From Petrolisthes cinctipes (taxonomy: Eukaryota > Arthropoda > Malacostraca > Decapoda > Porcellanidae): a DNA stretch of 64,000 nt. The notes under the pieces are model-generated. The model made no database searches and was not told the DNA's origin. It was given only the letters and a program-made list of their open reading frames with translations. The DNA lies in assembly GCA_033782935.1 (NCBI GenBank), contig JAWQEG010000166.1, forward strand, positions 2,198,001 to 2,262,000. Reading direction: 5' to 3'. The stretch's first letter is position 1; every line of letters begins with the position of its first letter. Position numbers and translations under genes: made by a program. This document shows, piece by piece, positions 26,595-36,883 of this stretch.

Positions 26595-27438
26595 ACTCTA
26601 ACACGGAGTAGGCATGTACAGATACCTTCTGGGACCTCTAAATATCGAATTTTCGGGTGTTTTGGGACTGAATTTGAGATATCGACTTTTTGGCACATAA
26701 AAGATCGATTTTTAGCATGTTTTTAGCCTATATTTTGAAAATATTCTAGCACTGTACAGATTGCTTCTGGGACCCCAAAATATTGAATTTTCGGGTGTTT
26801 TGAGCCTGAATTTGAGATATAAACGGGTACAGAAGATACATGCACATATTGACTTTGGGCACCAAAAATATCGATTTTCAGCATGTTTTGGGCCTGAATT
26901 TTGAAAATACTCTAACACGGAGTAGGCATGTACAGATCGCTTCTGGGACCCCAAAATATCGAATTTTCGGGTGTTTAGGGCCAGAATTTGAGATATAAAC
27001 GGGTACAGAAGATGCATGCACATAACGACTTTTGGGCACCTAAAAGATCGATTTTCAGTATGTTTTTGGCCTGTATTTTGAAAATACTCTAACACGGAGT
27101 AGGCATGTACAGATACCTTCTGGGACCTCTAAATATCGAATTTTCGGGTGTTTTGGGACTGAATTTGAGATATAAACGGGTACAGAGGATGCATGCACAT
27201 ATTGACTTTGGGCACCAAAAATATCGATTTTCAGCATGTTTTGGGCCTGAATTTTGAAAATACTCTAACACAGAGTAGGCATGTACAGATCGGTTCTGGG
27301 ACCCCAAAATATCGAATTTTAGGGTGTTTAGGGCCAGAATTTGAGATATAAACGGGTACAGAGGATGCATGCACATATCGACTTTTGGGGACCTAAAAGA
27401 TCGATTTTCAGTATGTTTTTGGCCTGTATTTTGAAAAT
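26595..27438 (+). repeat. Copy of the 3342-4185 pair (491 + 353 bp)
   Basis: A 491-bp deletion unit (26595-27085) is followed by a 353-bp A/B fusion + C unit (27086-27438). Unit types and lengths equal 3342-4185 at an offset of 23253 bp. Shared marks are CATAACGACTTTTGGG in C, TACAGAGGATGCATG in the fusion, and CACAGAGTAGG plus GATCGGTTCTGGG in the following C. Confidence 0.92.
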
Positions 27439-27785
27439 ACTCTAACACGGAGTAGGCATGTACCTTCTGGGACCTGTAAATATCGAATTTTCGGGTGTTT
27501 TGGGACTGAATTTGAGATATAAACGGGTACAGTGGATGCATGCACATATTGACTTTGGGCACCAAAAATATTGATTTTCAGCATGTTTTGGGCCTGAATT
27601 TTGAAAATATTCTAACACAGAGTAGGCATGTACAGATCGGATCTGGGACCCCAAAATATCGAATTTTAGGGTGTTTAGGGCCAGAATTTGAGATATAAAC
27701 GGGTACAGAGGATGCATGCACATATCGACTTTTGGGCACCTAAAAGATCGATTTTCAGTATGTTTTTGGCCTGTATTTTGAAAAT
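27439..27785 (+). repeat. 347-bp unit, A/B fusion with 6-bp deletion + C
   Basis: The first monomer reads GGCATGTACCTTCTGGG, lacking CAGATA, and continues as a long B-type monomer of 170 bp. C follows at 27609 with CACAGAGTAGG and GATCGGATCTGGG. It looks like a local duplicate of 27086-27438 that then lost 6 bp. Confidence 0.9.
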
Positions 27786-28280
27786 ACTCTAACACGGAGT
27801 AGGCATGTACCTTCTGGGACCTCTAAATATCGAATTTTCGGGTGTTTTGGGACTGAATTTGAGATATCGATTTTTTGGCACCTAAAATGTCGATTTTTAG
27901 CATGTTTTTAGCCTATATTTTGAAAATATTCTAGCACTGAGTAGGCATGTACAGATTGCTTCTGGGACCCCAAAATATTGAATTTTCGGGTGTTTTGAGT
28001 CTGAATTTGAGATATAAACGGGTACAGAAGATACATGCACATATTGACTTTGGGCATCTAAAATATCGATTTTCAGCATGTTTTGGGCCTGTATTTTGAA
28101 AATACTCTAACACTGAGTAGGCATGTACAGATTGCTTCTGGGACCCCAAAATATTGAATTTTCGGGTGTTTTGAGCCTGAATTTGAGATATAAACGGTTA
28201 CTGAAGATGCATGCACATATCGACTTTTGTGCACCTAAAAGATCGATTTTCAGTATGTTTTGAGCATGTATTTTGAAAAT
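27786..28280 (+). repeat. 495-bp unit with the same 6-bp deletion
   Basis: A starts GGCATGTACCTTCTGGG and is 142 bp. B and C are full length. The 6-bp deletion occurs only here and in the preceding unit. Confidence 0.9.
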
Positions 28281-28948
28281 ACTCTAACACGGAGTAGGCA
28301 TGTACAGATCGCTTCTGGGACCCATAAATATCGAATTTTCGGGTGTTTTGGGACTGAATTTGAGATATCGACTTTTTGGCACCTAAAAGATCGATTTTTA
28401 GCATGTTTTTAGCCTATATTTTGAAAATATTCTAGCACTGTACAGATTGCTTCTGGGACCCCAAAATATTGAATTTTCGAGTGTTTTGAGCCTGAATTTC
28501 AGATATAAACGGGTACAGAAGATACATGCACATATTGACTTTGGGCACCTAAAATATCGATTTTCAGCATGTTTTGGGCCTGAATTTTGAAAATACTCTA
28601 ACATGGAGTAGGCATGTACAGATCGCTTCTGGGACCCCAAAATATCGAATTTTCGGGTGTTTAGGGCCAGAATTTGAGATATAAACGGGTACAGAAGATG
28701 CATGCACATATCGACTTTTGGGCACCTAAAAGATCGATTTTCAGTATGTTTTGGGCCTGTATTTTGAAAATACTCTAACACTGAGTAGGCATGTACAGAT
28801 TGCTTCTGGGACCCCAAAATATTGAATTTTCGGGTGTTTTGAGCCTGAATTTGAGATATAAACGGGTACTGAAGATGCATGCACATATCGACTTTTGTGC
28901 ACCTAAAAGATCAATTTTCAGTATGTTTTGAGCATGTATTTTGAAAAT
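28281..28948 (+). repeat. 668-bp tetrameric unit, A-B-C-C
   Basis: A (28281-28428), B with the 10-bp deletion (28429-28594), C (28595-28771) and a second C of family 2 (28772-28948). The first C ends with TTTTGGGCCTGTATTTTG, a B-type end, so it looks like a C/B fusion. The unit is the expansion partner expected from the exchange that creates dimers. Confidence 0.9.
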
Positions 28949-29940
28949 ACTCTAACACGGAGTAGGCATGTACAGATCGCTTCTGGGACCCCTAAATATC
29001 GAATTTTCGGGTGTTTTGGGACTGAATTTGAGATATCGACTTTTTGGCACCTAAAAGATCGATTTTTAGCATGTTTTTAGCCTATATTTTGAAAATATTC
29101 TAGCACTGAGTAGGCATGTACAGATTGCTTCTGGGACCCCAAAATATTGAATTTTCGGGTGTTTTGAGCCTGAATTTGAGATATAAACGGGTACAGAAGA
29201 TACATGCACATATTGACTTTGGGCACCAAAAATATCGATTTTCAGCATGTTTTGGGCCTGAATTTTGAAAATACTCTAACACGGAGTAGGCATGTACAGA
29301 TTGCTTCTGGGACCCCAAAATATCGAATTTTCGGGTGTTTAGGGCCAGAATTTGAGATATAAACGGGTACAGAAGATGCATGCACATATCGACTTTTGGG
29401 CACCTAAAAGATCGATTTTCAGTATGTTTTTGGCCTGTATTTTGAAAATACTCTAACACGGAGTAGGCATGTACAGATACCTTCTGGGACCTCTAAATTT
29501 CGAATTTTCGGGTGTTTTGGGACTGAATTTGAGATATCGACTTTTTGGCACCTAAAAGATCGATTTTTAGCATGTTTTTAGCCTATATTTTGAAAATATT
29601 CTAGCACTGTACAGATTGCTTCTGGGACCCCAAAATATTGAATTTTCGGGTGTTTTGAGCCTGAATTTGAGATATAAACGGGTACAGAAGATACATGCAC
29701 ATATTGACTTTGGGCACCAAAAATATCGATTTTCAGCATGTTTTGGGCCTGAATTTTGAAAATACTCTAACACAGAGTAGGCATGTACAGATCGGTTCTG
29801 GGACCCCAAAATATCGAATTTTCGGGTGTTTAGGGCCAGAATTTGAGATATAAACGTTTACAGAGGATGCATGCACATTTCGACTTTTGGGCACCTAAAA
29901 GATCGATTTTCAGTATGTTTTTGGCCTGTATTTTGAAAAT
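28949..29940 (+). repeat. 501-bp unit plus 491-bp unit
   Basis: 28949-29449 is regular. 29450-29940 has the 10-bp deletion in B, and CACAGAGTAGG, GATCGGTTCTGGG and AAACGTTTACAGAGG in C. Confidence 0.92.
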
Positions 29941-30254
29941 ACTCTAACACGGAGTAGGCATGTACAGATACCTTCTGGGACCTCTAAATATCGAATTTTC
30001 GGGTGTTTTGGGACTGAATTTGAGATATCGACTTTTTGGCACCTAAAAGATCGATTTTTAGCATGTTTTTAGCCTATATTTTGAAAATATTCTAGCACTG
30101 TACAGATTGCTTCTGGGACCCCAAAATATTGAATTTTCGGGTGTTTTGAGCCTGAATTTGAGATATAAACGGGTACAGAAGATACATGCACATATTGACT
30201 TTGGGCACCAAAAATATCGATTTTCAGCATGTTTTGGGCCTGAATTTTGAAAAT
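29941..30254 (+). repeat. 314-bp dimer, A + B without C
   Basis: A (29941-30088) is followed by B with the 10-bp deletion (30089-30254), and then directly by a monomer that starts as C but finishes as A. No complete C is present. Confidence 0.92.
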
Positions 30255-30578
30255 ACTCTAACACGGAGTAGGCATGTACAGATCGCTTCTGGGACCCCAA
30301 AATATCGAATTTTCGGGTGTTTTGGGACTGAATTTGAGATATCGACTTTTTGGCACCTAAAAGATCGATTTTTAGCATGTTTTTAGCCTATATTTTGAAA
30401 ATATTCTAGCACTGAGTAGGCATGTACAGATTGCTTCTGGGACCCCAAAATATTGAATTTTTGGGTGTTTTGAGCCTGAATTTGAGATATAAACGGGTAC
30501 AGAAGATACATGCACATATTGACTTTGGGCACCAAAAATATCGATTTTCAGCATGTTTTGGGCCTGAATTTTGAAAAT
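30255..30578 (+). repeat. 324-bp dimer, C/A fusion + B
   Basis: The 148-bp first monomer starts as C (GGGACCCCAAAATATCG) and ends as A (TTTGGGACTG, CGACTTTTTGG, TTTTTAGCC). A full B follows. This is the reciprocal class to the A/B fusion at 3833. Confidence 0.92.
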
Positions 30579-31079
30579 ACTCTAACACGGAGTAGGCATG
30601 TACAGATCGCTTCTGGGACCCCAAAATATCGAATTTTCGGGTGTTTTGGGACTGAATTTGAGATATCGACTTTTTGGCACCTAAAAGATCGATTTTTAGC
30701 ATGTTTTTAGCCTATATTTTGAAAATATTCTAGCACTGAGTAGGCATGTACAGATTGCTTCTGGGACCCCAAAATATTGAATTTTTGGGTGTTTTGAGCC
30801 TGAATTTGAGATATAAACGGGTACAGAAGATACATGCACATATTGACTTTGGGCACCAAAAATATCGATTTTCAGCATGTTTTGGGCCTGAATTTTGAAA
30901 ATACTCTAACACGGAGTAGGCATGTACAGATCGCTTCTGGGACCCCAAAATATCGAATTTTCGGGTGTTTAGGGCCAGAATTTGAGATATAAACGGGTAC
31001 AGAAGATGCATGCACATATCGACTTTTGGGCACCTAAAAGATCGATTTTCAGTATGTTTTTGGCCTGTATTTTGAAAAT
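30579..31079 (+). repeat. 501-bp unit whose A is a C/A fusion
   Basis: The first monomer repeats the C/A fusion sequence of 30255-30402, showing that the 324-bp dimer was duplicated together with its junction. B and C are regular. Confidence 0.9.
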
Positions 31080-32062
31080 ACTCTAACACGGAGTAGGCAT
31101 GTACAGATCGCTTCTGGGACCCCTAAATATCGAATTTTCGGGTGTTTTGGGACTGAATTTGATATATCGACTTTTTGGCACTTAAAAGATCGATTTTTAG
31201 CATGTTTTTAGCCTATATTTTGAAAATATTCTAGCACTGTACAGATTGCTTCTGGGACCCCAAAATATTGAATTTTCGGGTGTTTTGAGCCTGAATTTTA
31301 GATATAAACGGGTACAGAAGATACATGCACATATTGACTTTGGGCACCAAAAATATCGATTTTCAGCATGTTTTGGGCCTGTATTTTGAAAATACTCTAA
31401 CACTGAGTAGGCATGTACAGATTGCTTCTGGGACCCCAAAATATTGAATTTTCGGGGGTTTTGAGCCTGAATTTGAGATATAAACGGGTACTGAAGATGC
31501 ATGCACATATCGACTTTTGTGCACCTAAAAGATCGATTTTCAGTATGTTTTTGAGCATGTATTTTGAAAATACTCTAACACGGAGTAGGCATGTACAGAT
31601 TGCTTCTGGGACCCCTAAATATCGAATTTTCGGGTGTTTTGGGACTGAATTTGAGATATCGACTTTTTGGCACCTAAAAGATCGATTTTTAGCATGTTTT
31701 TAGCCTATATTTTGAAAATATTCTAGCACTGTACAGATTGCTTCTGGGACCCCAAAATATTGAATTTTCGGGTGTTTTGAGCCTGAATTTGAGATATAAA
31801 CGGGTACAGAAGATACATGCACATATTGACTTTGGGCACCAAAAATATCGATTTTCAGCATGTATTGGGCCTGAATTTTGAAAATACTCTAACACGAAGT
31901 AGGCATGTACAGATCGCTTCTGGGACCCCAAAATATCGAATTTTCGGGTGTTTAGGGCCAGAATTTGAGATATAAACGGGTACAGAAGATGCATGCACAT
32001 ATCGACTTTTGGGCACCTAAAAGATCGATTTTCAGTATGTTTTTGGCCTGTATTTTGAAAAT
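31080..32062 (+). repeat. Two consecutive 10-bp-deletion units (492 and 491 bp)
   Basis: Units start at 31080 and 31572. The first has an extra T (GTATGTTTTTGAGCATG) that makes it 492 bp, and GGGGGTTTTGAG in C. Confidence 0.92.
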
Positions 32063-32562
32063 ACTCTAACACGGAGTAGGCATGTACAGATACCTTCTGG
32101 GACCCTTAAATATCGAATTTTCGGGTGTTTTGGGACTGAATTTGAGATATCGATTTTTGGCACCTAAAATGTCGATTTTTAGCATGTTTTTAGCCTATAT
32201 TTTGAAAATATTCTAGCACTGAGTAGGCATGTACAGATTGCTTCTGGGACCCCAAAATATTGAATTTTCGGTTGTTTTGAGCCTGAATTTGAGATATAAA
32301 CGGGTACAGAAGATACATGCACATACTGACTTTGGGCACCAAAAATATCGATTTTCAGCATGTTTTGCGCCTGTATTTTGAAAATACTCTAACACTGAGT
32401 AGGCATGTACAGATCGCTTCTGGGACCCCAAAATATCGAATTTTCGGGTGTTTAGGGCCAGAATTTGAGATATAAACGGGTACAGAAGATGCATGCACAT
32501 ATCGACTTTTGGGCACCAAAAAGATCGATTTTCAGTATGTTTTTGGCCTGTATTTTGAAAAA
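32063..32562 (+). repeat. 500-bp unit
   Basis: One T is missing in A (TATCGATTTTTGGCACC). B carries CGGTTGTTTTGAG and TTTTGCGCC, linking it to the 826-bp block at 11. The 500-bp units at 35884 and 36384 share these marks. Confidence 0.92.
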
Positions 32563-34566
32563 ACTCTAACACGGAGTAGGCATGTACTGATACCTTCTGG
32601 GACCTCTAAATATCGAATTTTCGGGTGTTATGGGACTGAATTTGAGATATAGATTTTTTGGCACCTATAATATCGATTTTTAGCATGTTTTTAGCCTATA
32701 TTTTGAAAATATTCTAGCACTGTGTAGGCATGTACAGATTGCTTCTGGGACCCCAAAATATTGTATTTTCGGGTGTTTTGAGCCTGAATTTGAGATATAA
32801 ACGGGTACAGAAGATACATGCACATATTGACTTTTGGCATCTAAAATATCGATTTTCAGCATGTTTTGGGCCTGTATTTTGAAAATACTCTAACACTGAG
32901 TAGGCATGTACAGATTGCTTCTGGGACCCCAAAATATTGAATTTTCGGGTGTTTTGAGCCTGAATTTGAGATATAAACGGGTACTGAAGATGCATGCACA
33001 TATCGACTTTTGGGCACCTAAAAGATCGATTTTCAGTATGTTTTTGGCCTGTATTTTGAAAATACTCTAACACGGAGTAGGCATGTACAGATACCTTCTG
33101 GGACCTCTAAATATCGAATTTTCGGGTGTTTTGGGACTGAATTTGAGATATCGATTTTTTGGCACCTAAAATGTCGATTTTTAGCATGTTTTTAGCCTAT
33201 ATTTTGAAAATATTCTAGCACTGTGTAGGCATGTACAGATTGCTTCTGGGACCCCAAAATATTGAATTTTCGGGTGTTTTGAGCCTGAATTTGATATATA
33301 AACGGGTACAGAAGATACATGCACATATTGACTTTTGGCATCTAAAATATCGATTTTCAGCATGTTTTGGGCCTGTATTTTGAAAATACTCTAACACTGA
33401 GTAGGCATGTACAGATTGCTTCTTGGTCCCCAAAATATTGAATTTTCGGGTGTTTTGAGCCTGAATTTGAGATATAAACGGGTACTGAAGATGCATGCAC
33501 ATATCGACTTTTGTGCACCTAAAAGATCGATTTTCAGTATGTTTTGAGCATGTATTTTGAAAATACTCTAACACGGAGTAGGCATGTACAGATCGCTTCT
33601 GGGACCCCTAAATATCGAATTTTCGGGTGTTTTGGGACTGAATTTGAGATATCGACTTTTTGGCACCTAAAAGATCGATTTTTAGCATGTTTTTAGCCTA
33701 TATTTTGAAAATATTCTAGCACTGAGTAGGCATGTACAGATTGCTTCTGGGACCCCAAAATATTGAATTTTCGGGTGTTTTGAGCCTGAATTTGAGATAT
33801 AAACGGGTACAGAAGATACATGCACATATTGACTTTAAGCACCAAAAATATCGATTTTCAGCATGTTTTGGGCCTGAATTTTGAAAATACTCTAACACGG
33901 AGTAGGCATGTACAGATTGCTTCTGGGACCCCAAAATATCGAATTTTCGGGTGTTTAGGGCCAGAATTTGAGATATAAACGGGTACAGAGGATGCATGCA
34001 CATATCGACTTTTGGGCACCTAAAAGATCGATTTTCAATATGTTTTTGGTCTGTATTTTGAAAATACTCTAACACGGAGTAGGCATGTACAGATTTTTTC
34101 TGGGACCTCTAAATATCGAATTTTCGGGTGTTTTGGGACTGAATTTGAGATATCGACTTTTTGGCACCTAAAAGATCGATTTTTAGCATGTTTTTAGCCT
34201 ATATTTTGAAAATATTCTAGCACTGAGTAGGCATGTACAGATTGCTTCTGGGACCCCAAAATATTGAATTTTCGGGTGTTTTGAGCCTGAATTCGAGATA
34301 TAAACGGGTACAGAAGATACATGCACATATTGACTTTGGGCACCAAAAATATCGATTTTCAGCATGTTTTGGGCCTGAATTTTGAAAATACTCTAACACG
34401 GAGTAGGCATGTACAGATCGCTTCTGGGACCCCAAAATATCGAATTTTCGGGTTTTTAGGGCCAGAATTTGAGATATAAACGGGTACAGAAGATGCATGC
34501 ACATATCGACTTTTGGGCACCTAAAAGATCGATTTTCAGTATGTTTTGGGCCTGAATTTTGAAAAT
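32563..34566 (+). repeat. Run of four 501-bp units
   Basis: Units start at 32563, 33064, 33565 and 34066. Haplotypes change from GGCATCT type (first two) to GGGCACC type (last two). Confidence 0.94.
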
Positions 34567-34891
34567 ACTCTAACACGGAGTAGGCATGTACAGATACCTT
34601 CTGGGACCTCTAAATATCGAATTTTCGGGTGTTATGGGACTGAATTTGAGATATAGATTTTCTGGCACCTATAATATCGATTTTTAGCAAGTTTTTAGCC
34701 TATATTTTGAAAATATTCTAGCACTGTGTAGGCATGTACAGATTGATTCTGGGACCCCAAAATATTGAATTTTCGGGTGTTTTGAGCCTGAATTTGAGAT
34801 ATAAGCGGGTACTGAAGATGCATGCACATATCGACTTTTGGGCACCTAAAAGATCGATTTCCAGTATGTTTTTGGCCTGTATTTTGAAAAT
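34567..34891 (+). repeat. 325-bp dimer, A + B/C fusion
   Basis: It has the same structure and marks (GTTATGGGACTG, AGCAAGTTT) as the dimers at 512, 4687 and 5513, with private changes such as GATTTTCTGG and ATAAGCGGG. Confidence 0.92.
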
Positions 34892-35392
34892 ACTCTAGCA
34901 CGGAGTAGGCATGTACAGATACCTTCTGGGACCTCTAAATATCGAATTTTCGGGTGTTTTGGGACTGAATTTGAGATATCGATTTTTTGGCACCTAAAAT
35001 GTCGATTTTTAGCATGTTTTTAGCCTATATTTTGAAAATATTCTAGCACTGTGTAGGCATGTACAGATTGCTTCTGGGACCCCAAAATATTGAATTTTCG
35101 GGTGTTTTGAGCATGAATTTGATATATAAACGGGTACAGAAGATACATGCACATATTGACTTTTGGCATCTAAAATATCGATTTTCAGCATGTTTTGGGC
35201 CTGTATTTTGAAAATACTCTAACACTGAGTCGGCATGTACAGATTGCTTCTGGGACCCCAAAATATTGAATTTTCGGGTGTTTTGAGCCTGAATTTGAGA
35301 TATAAACGGGTACTGAAGATGCATGCACATATCGACTTTTGTGCACCTAAAAGATCGATTTTCAGTATGTTTTGAGCATGTATTATGAAAAT
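34892..35392 (+). repeat. 501-bp unit, partner of 41893-42393
   Basis: It carries TTTTGAGCATGAATTTG in B, CTGAGTCGGCATG in C and GTATTATGAAAAT at its end. All three recur 7001 bp downstream. Confidence 0.92.
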
Positions 35393-36883
35393 ACTCTAAC
35401 ACGGAGTAGGCATGTACAGATCGCTTCTGGGACCCCTAAATATCGAATTTTCGGGTGTTTTGGGACTGAATTTGAGATATCGACTTTTTGGCACCTAAAA
35501 GATCGATTTTTAGCATGTTTTTAGCCTATATTTTGAAAATATTCTAGCACTGTACAGATTGCTTCTGGGACCCCAAAATATTGAATTTTCGGGTGTTTTG
35601 AGCCTGAATTTCAGATATAAACGGGTACAGAAGATACATGCACATATTGACTTTGGGCACCAAAAATATCGATTTTCAGCATGTTTTGGGCCTGAATTTT
35701 GAAAATACTCTAACACGGAGTAGGCATGTACAGATCGCTTCTGGGACCCCAAAATATCGAATTTTCGGGTGTTTAGGGACAGAATTTGAGATATAAACGG
35801 GTACAGAAGATGCATGCATATAACGACTTTTGGGCACCTAAAAGATCGATTTTCAGTATGTTTTTGGCCTATATTTTGAAAATACTCTAACACGGAGTAG
35901 GCATGTACAGATACCTTCTGGGACCTCTAAATATCGAATTTTCGGGTGTTTTGGGACTGAATTTGAGATATCGATCTTTGGCACCTAAAATGTCGATTTT
36001 TAGCATGTTTTTAGCCTATATTTTGAAAATATTCTAGCACTGAGTAGGCATGTACAGATTGCTTGTGGGACCCCAAAATATTGAATTTTCGGTTGTTTTG
36101 AGCCTGAATTTGAGATATAAACGGGTACAGAAGATACATGCACATATTGACTTTGGGCACCAAAAATATCGATTTTCAGCATGTTTTGCGCCTGAATTTT
36201 GAAAATACTCTAACACGGAGTAGGCATGTACAGATCGCTTCTGGGACCCCAAAATATCGAATTTTCGGGTTTTTAGGGCCAGAATTTGAGATATAAACGG
36301 GTACAGAAGATGCATGCACATAACGACTTTTGGGCACCTAAAAGATCGATTTTCAGTATGTTTTTGGCCTGTATTTTGAAAATACTCTAACACGGAGTAG
36401 GCATGTACAGATACCTTCTGGGACCTCTAAATATCGAATTTTCGGGTGTTTTGGGACTGAATTTGAGATATCGATTTTTGGCACCTAAAATGTCGATTTT
36501 TAGCATGTTTTTAGCCTATATTTTGAAAATATTCTAGCACTGAGTAGGCATCTACAGATTGCTTCTGGGACCCCAAAATATTGAATTTTCGGTTGTTTTG
36601 AGCCTGAATTTGAGATATAAACGGGTACAGAAGATACATGCACATATTGACTTTGGGCACCAAAAATATCGATTTTCAGCATGTTTTGCGCCTGAATTTT
36701 GAAAATACTCTAACACGTAGTAGGCATGTACAGATCGCTTCTGGGACCCCAAAATATCGAATTTTCGGGTGTTTAGGGCTAGAATTTGAGATATAAACGG
36801 GTACAGTAGATGCATGCACATATCGACTTTTGGGCACCAAAAAGATCGATTTTCAGTATGTTTTTGGCCTGTATTTTGAAAAA
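35393..36883 (+). repeat. 491-bp unit and two 500-bp units
   Basis: 35393-35883 has the 10-bp deletion and CATAACGACTTTTGGG in C. Units at 35884 and 36384 both lack one base in A (TATCGATCTTTGGC and TATCGATTTTTGGC) and carry CGGTTGTTTTGAG and TTTTGCGCC in B. They are likely a local duplication. Confidence 0.92.

Noticed and set aside
28398..28886. Longest open frame, 162 codons on the minus strand
   Set aside because: It arises from the tetrameric A-B-C-C unit, where extra in-phase monomers lengthen the frame. The residues are the same satellite translation repeated.
30186..30386. Plus-strand 66-codon frame (also at 30510, 57263, 60593 and 63412)
   Set aside because: It appears only where B is followed directly by an A or C/A fusion monomer (A+B dimers), so it marks a repeat junction and not a gene.
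24907..31079. Assembly error as the sole explanation of the irregular region
   Set aside because: Several of the irregular units have partners elsewhere with the same structure (3342-4185, 512-836, 57008-57331), which is not expected of random mis-joins. Read-level confirmation is still lacking, especially for 25222-26093.
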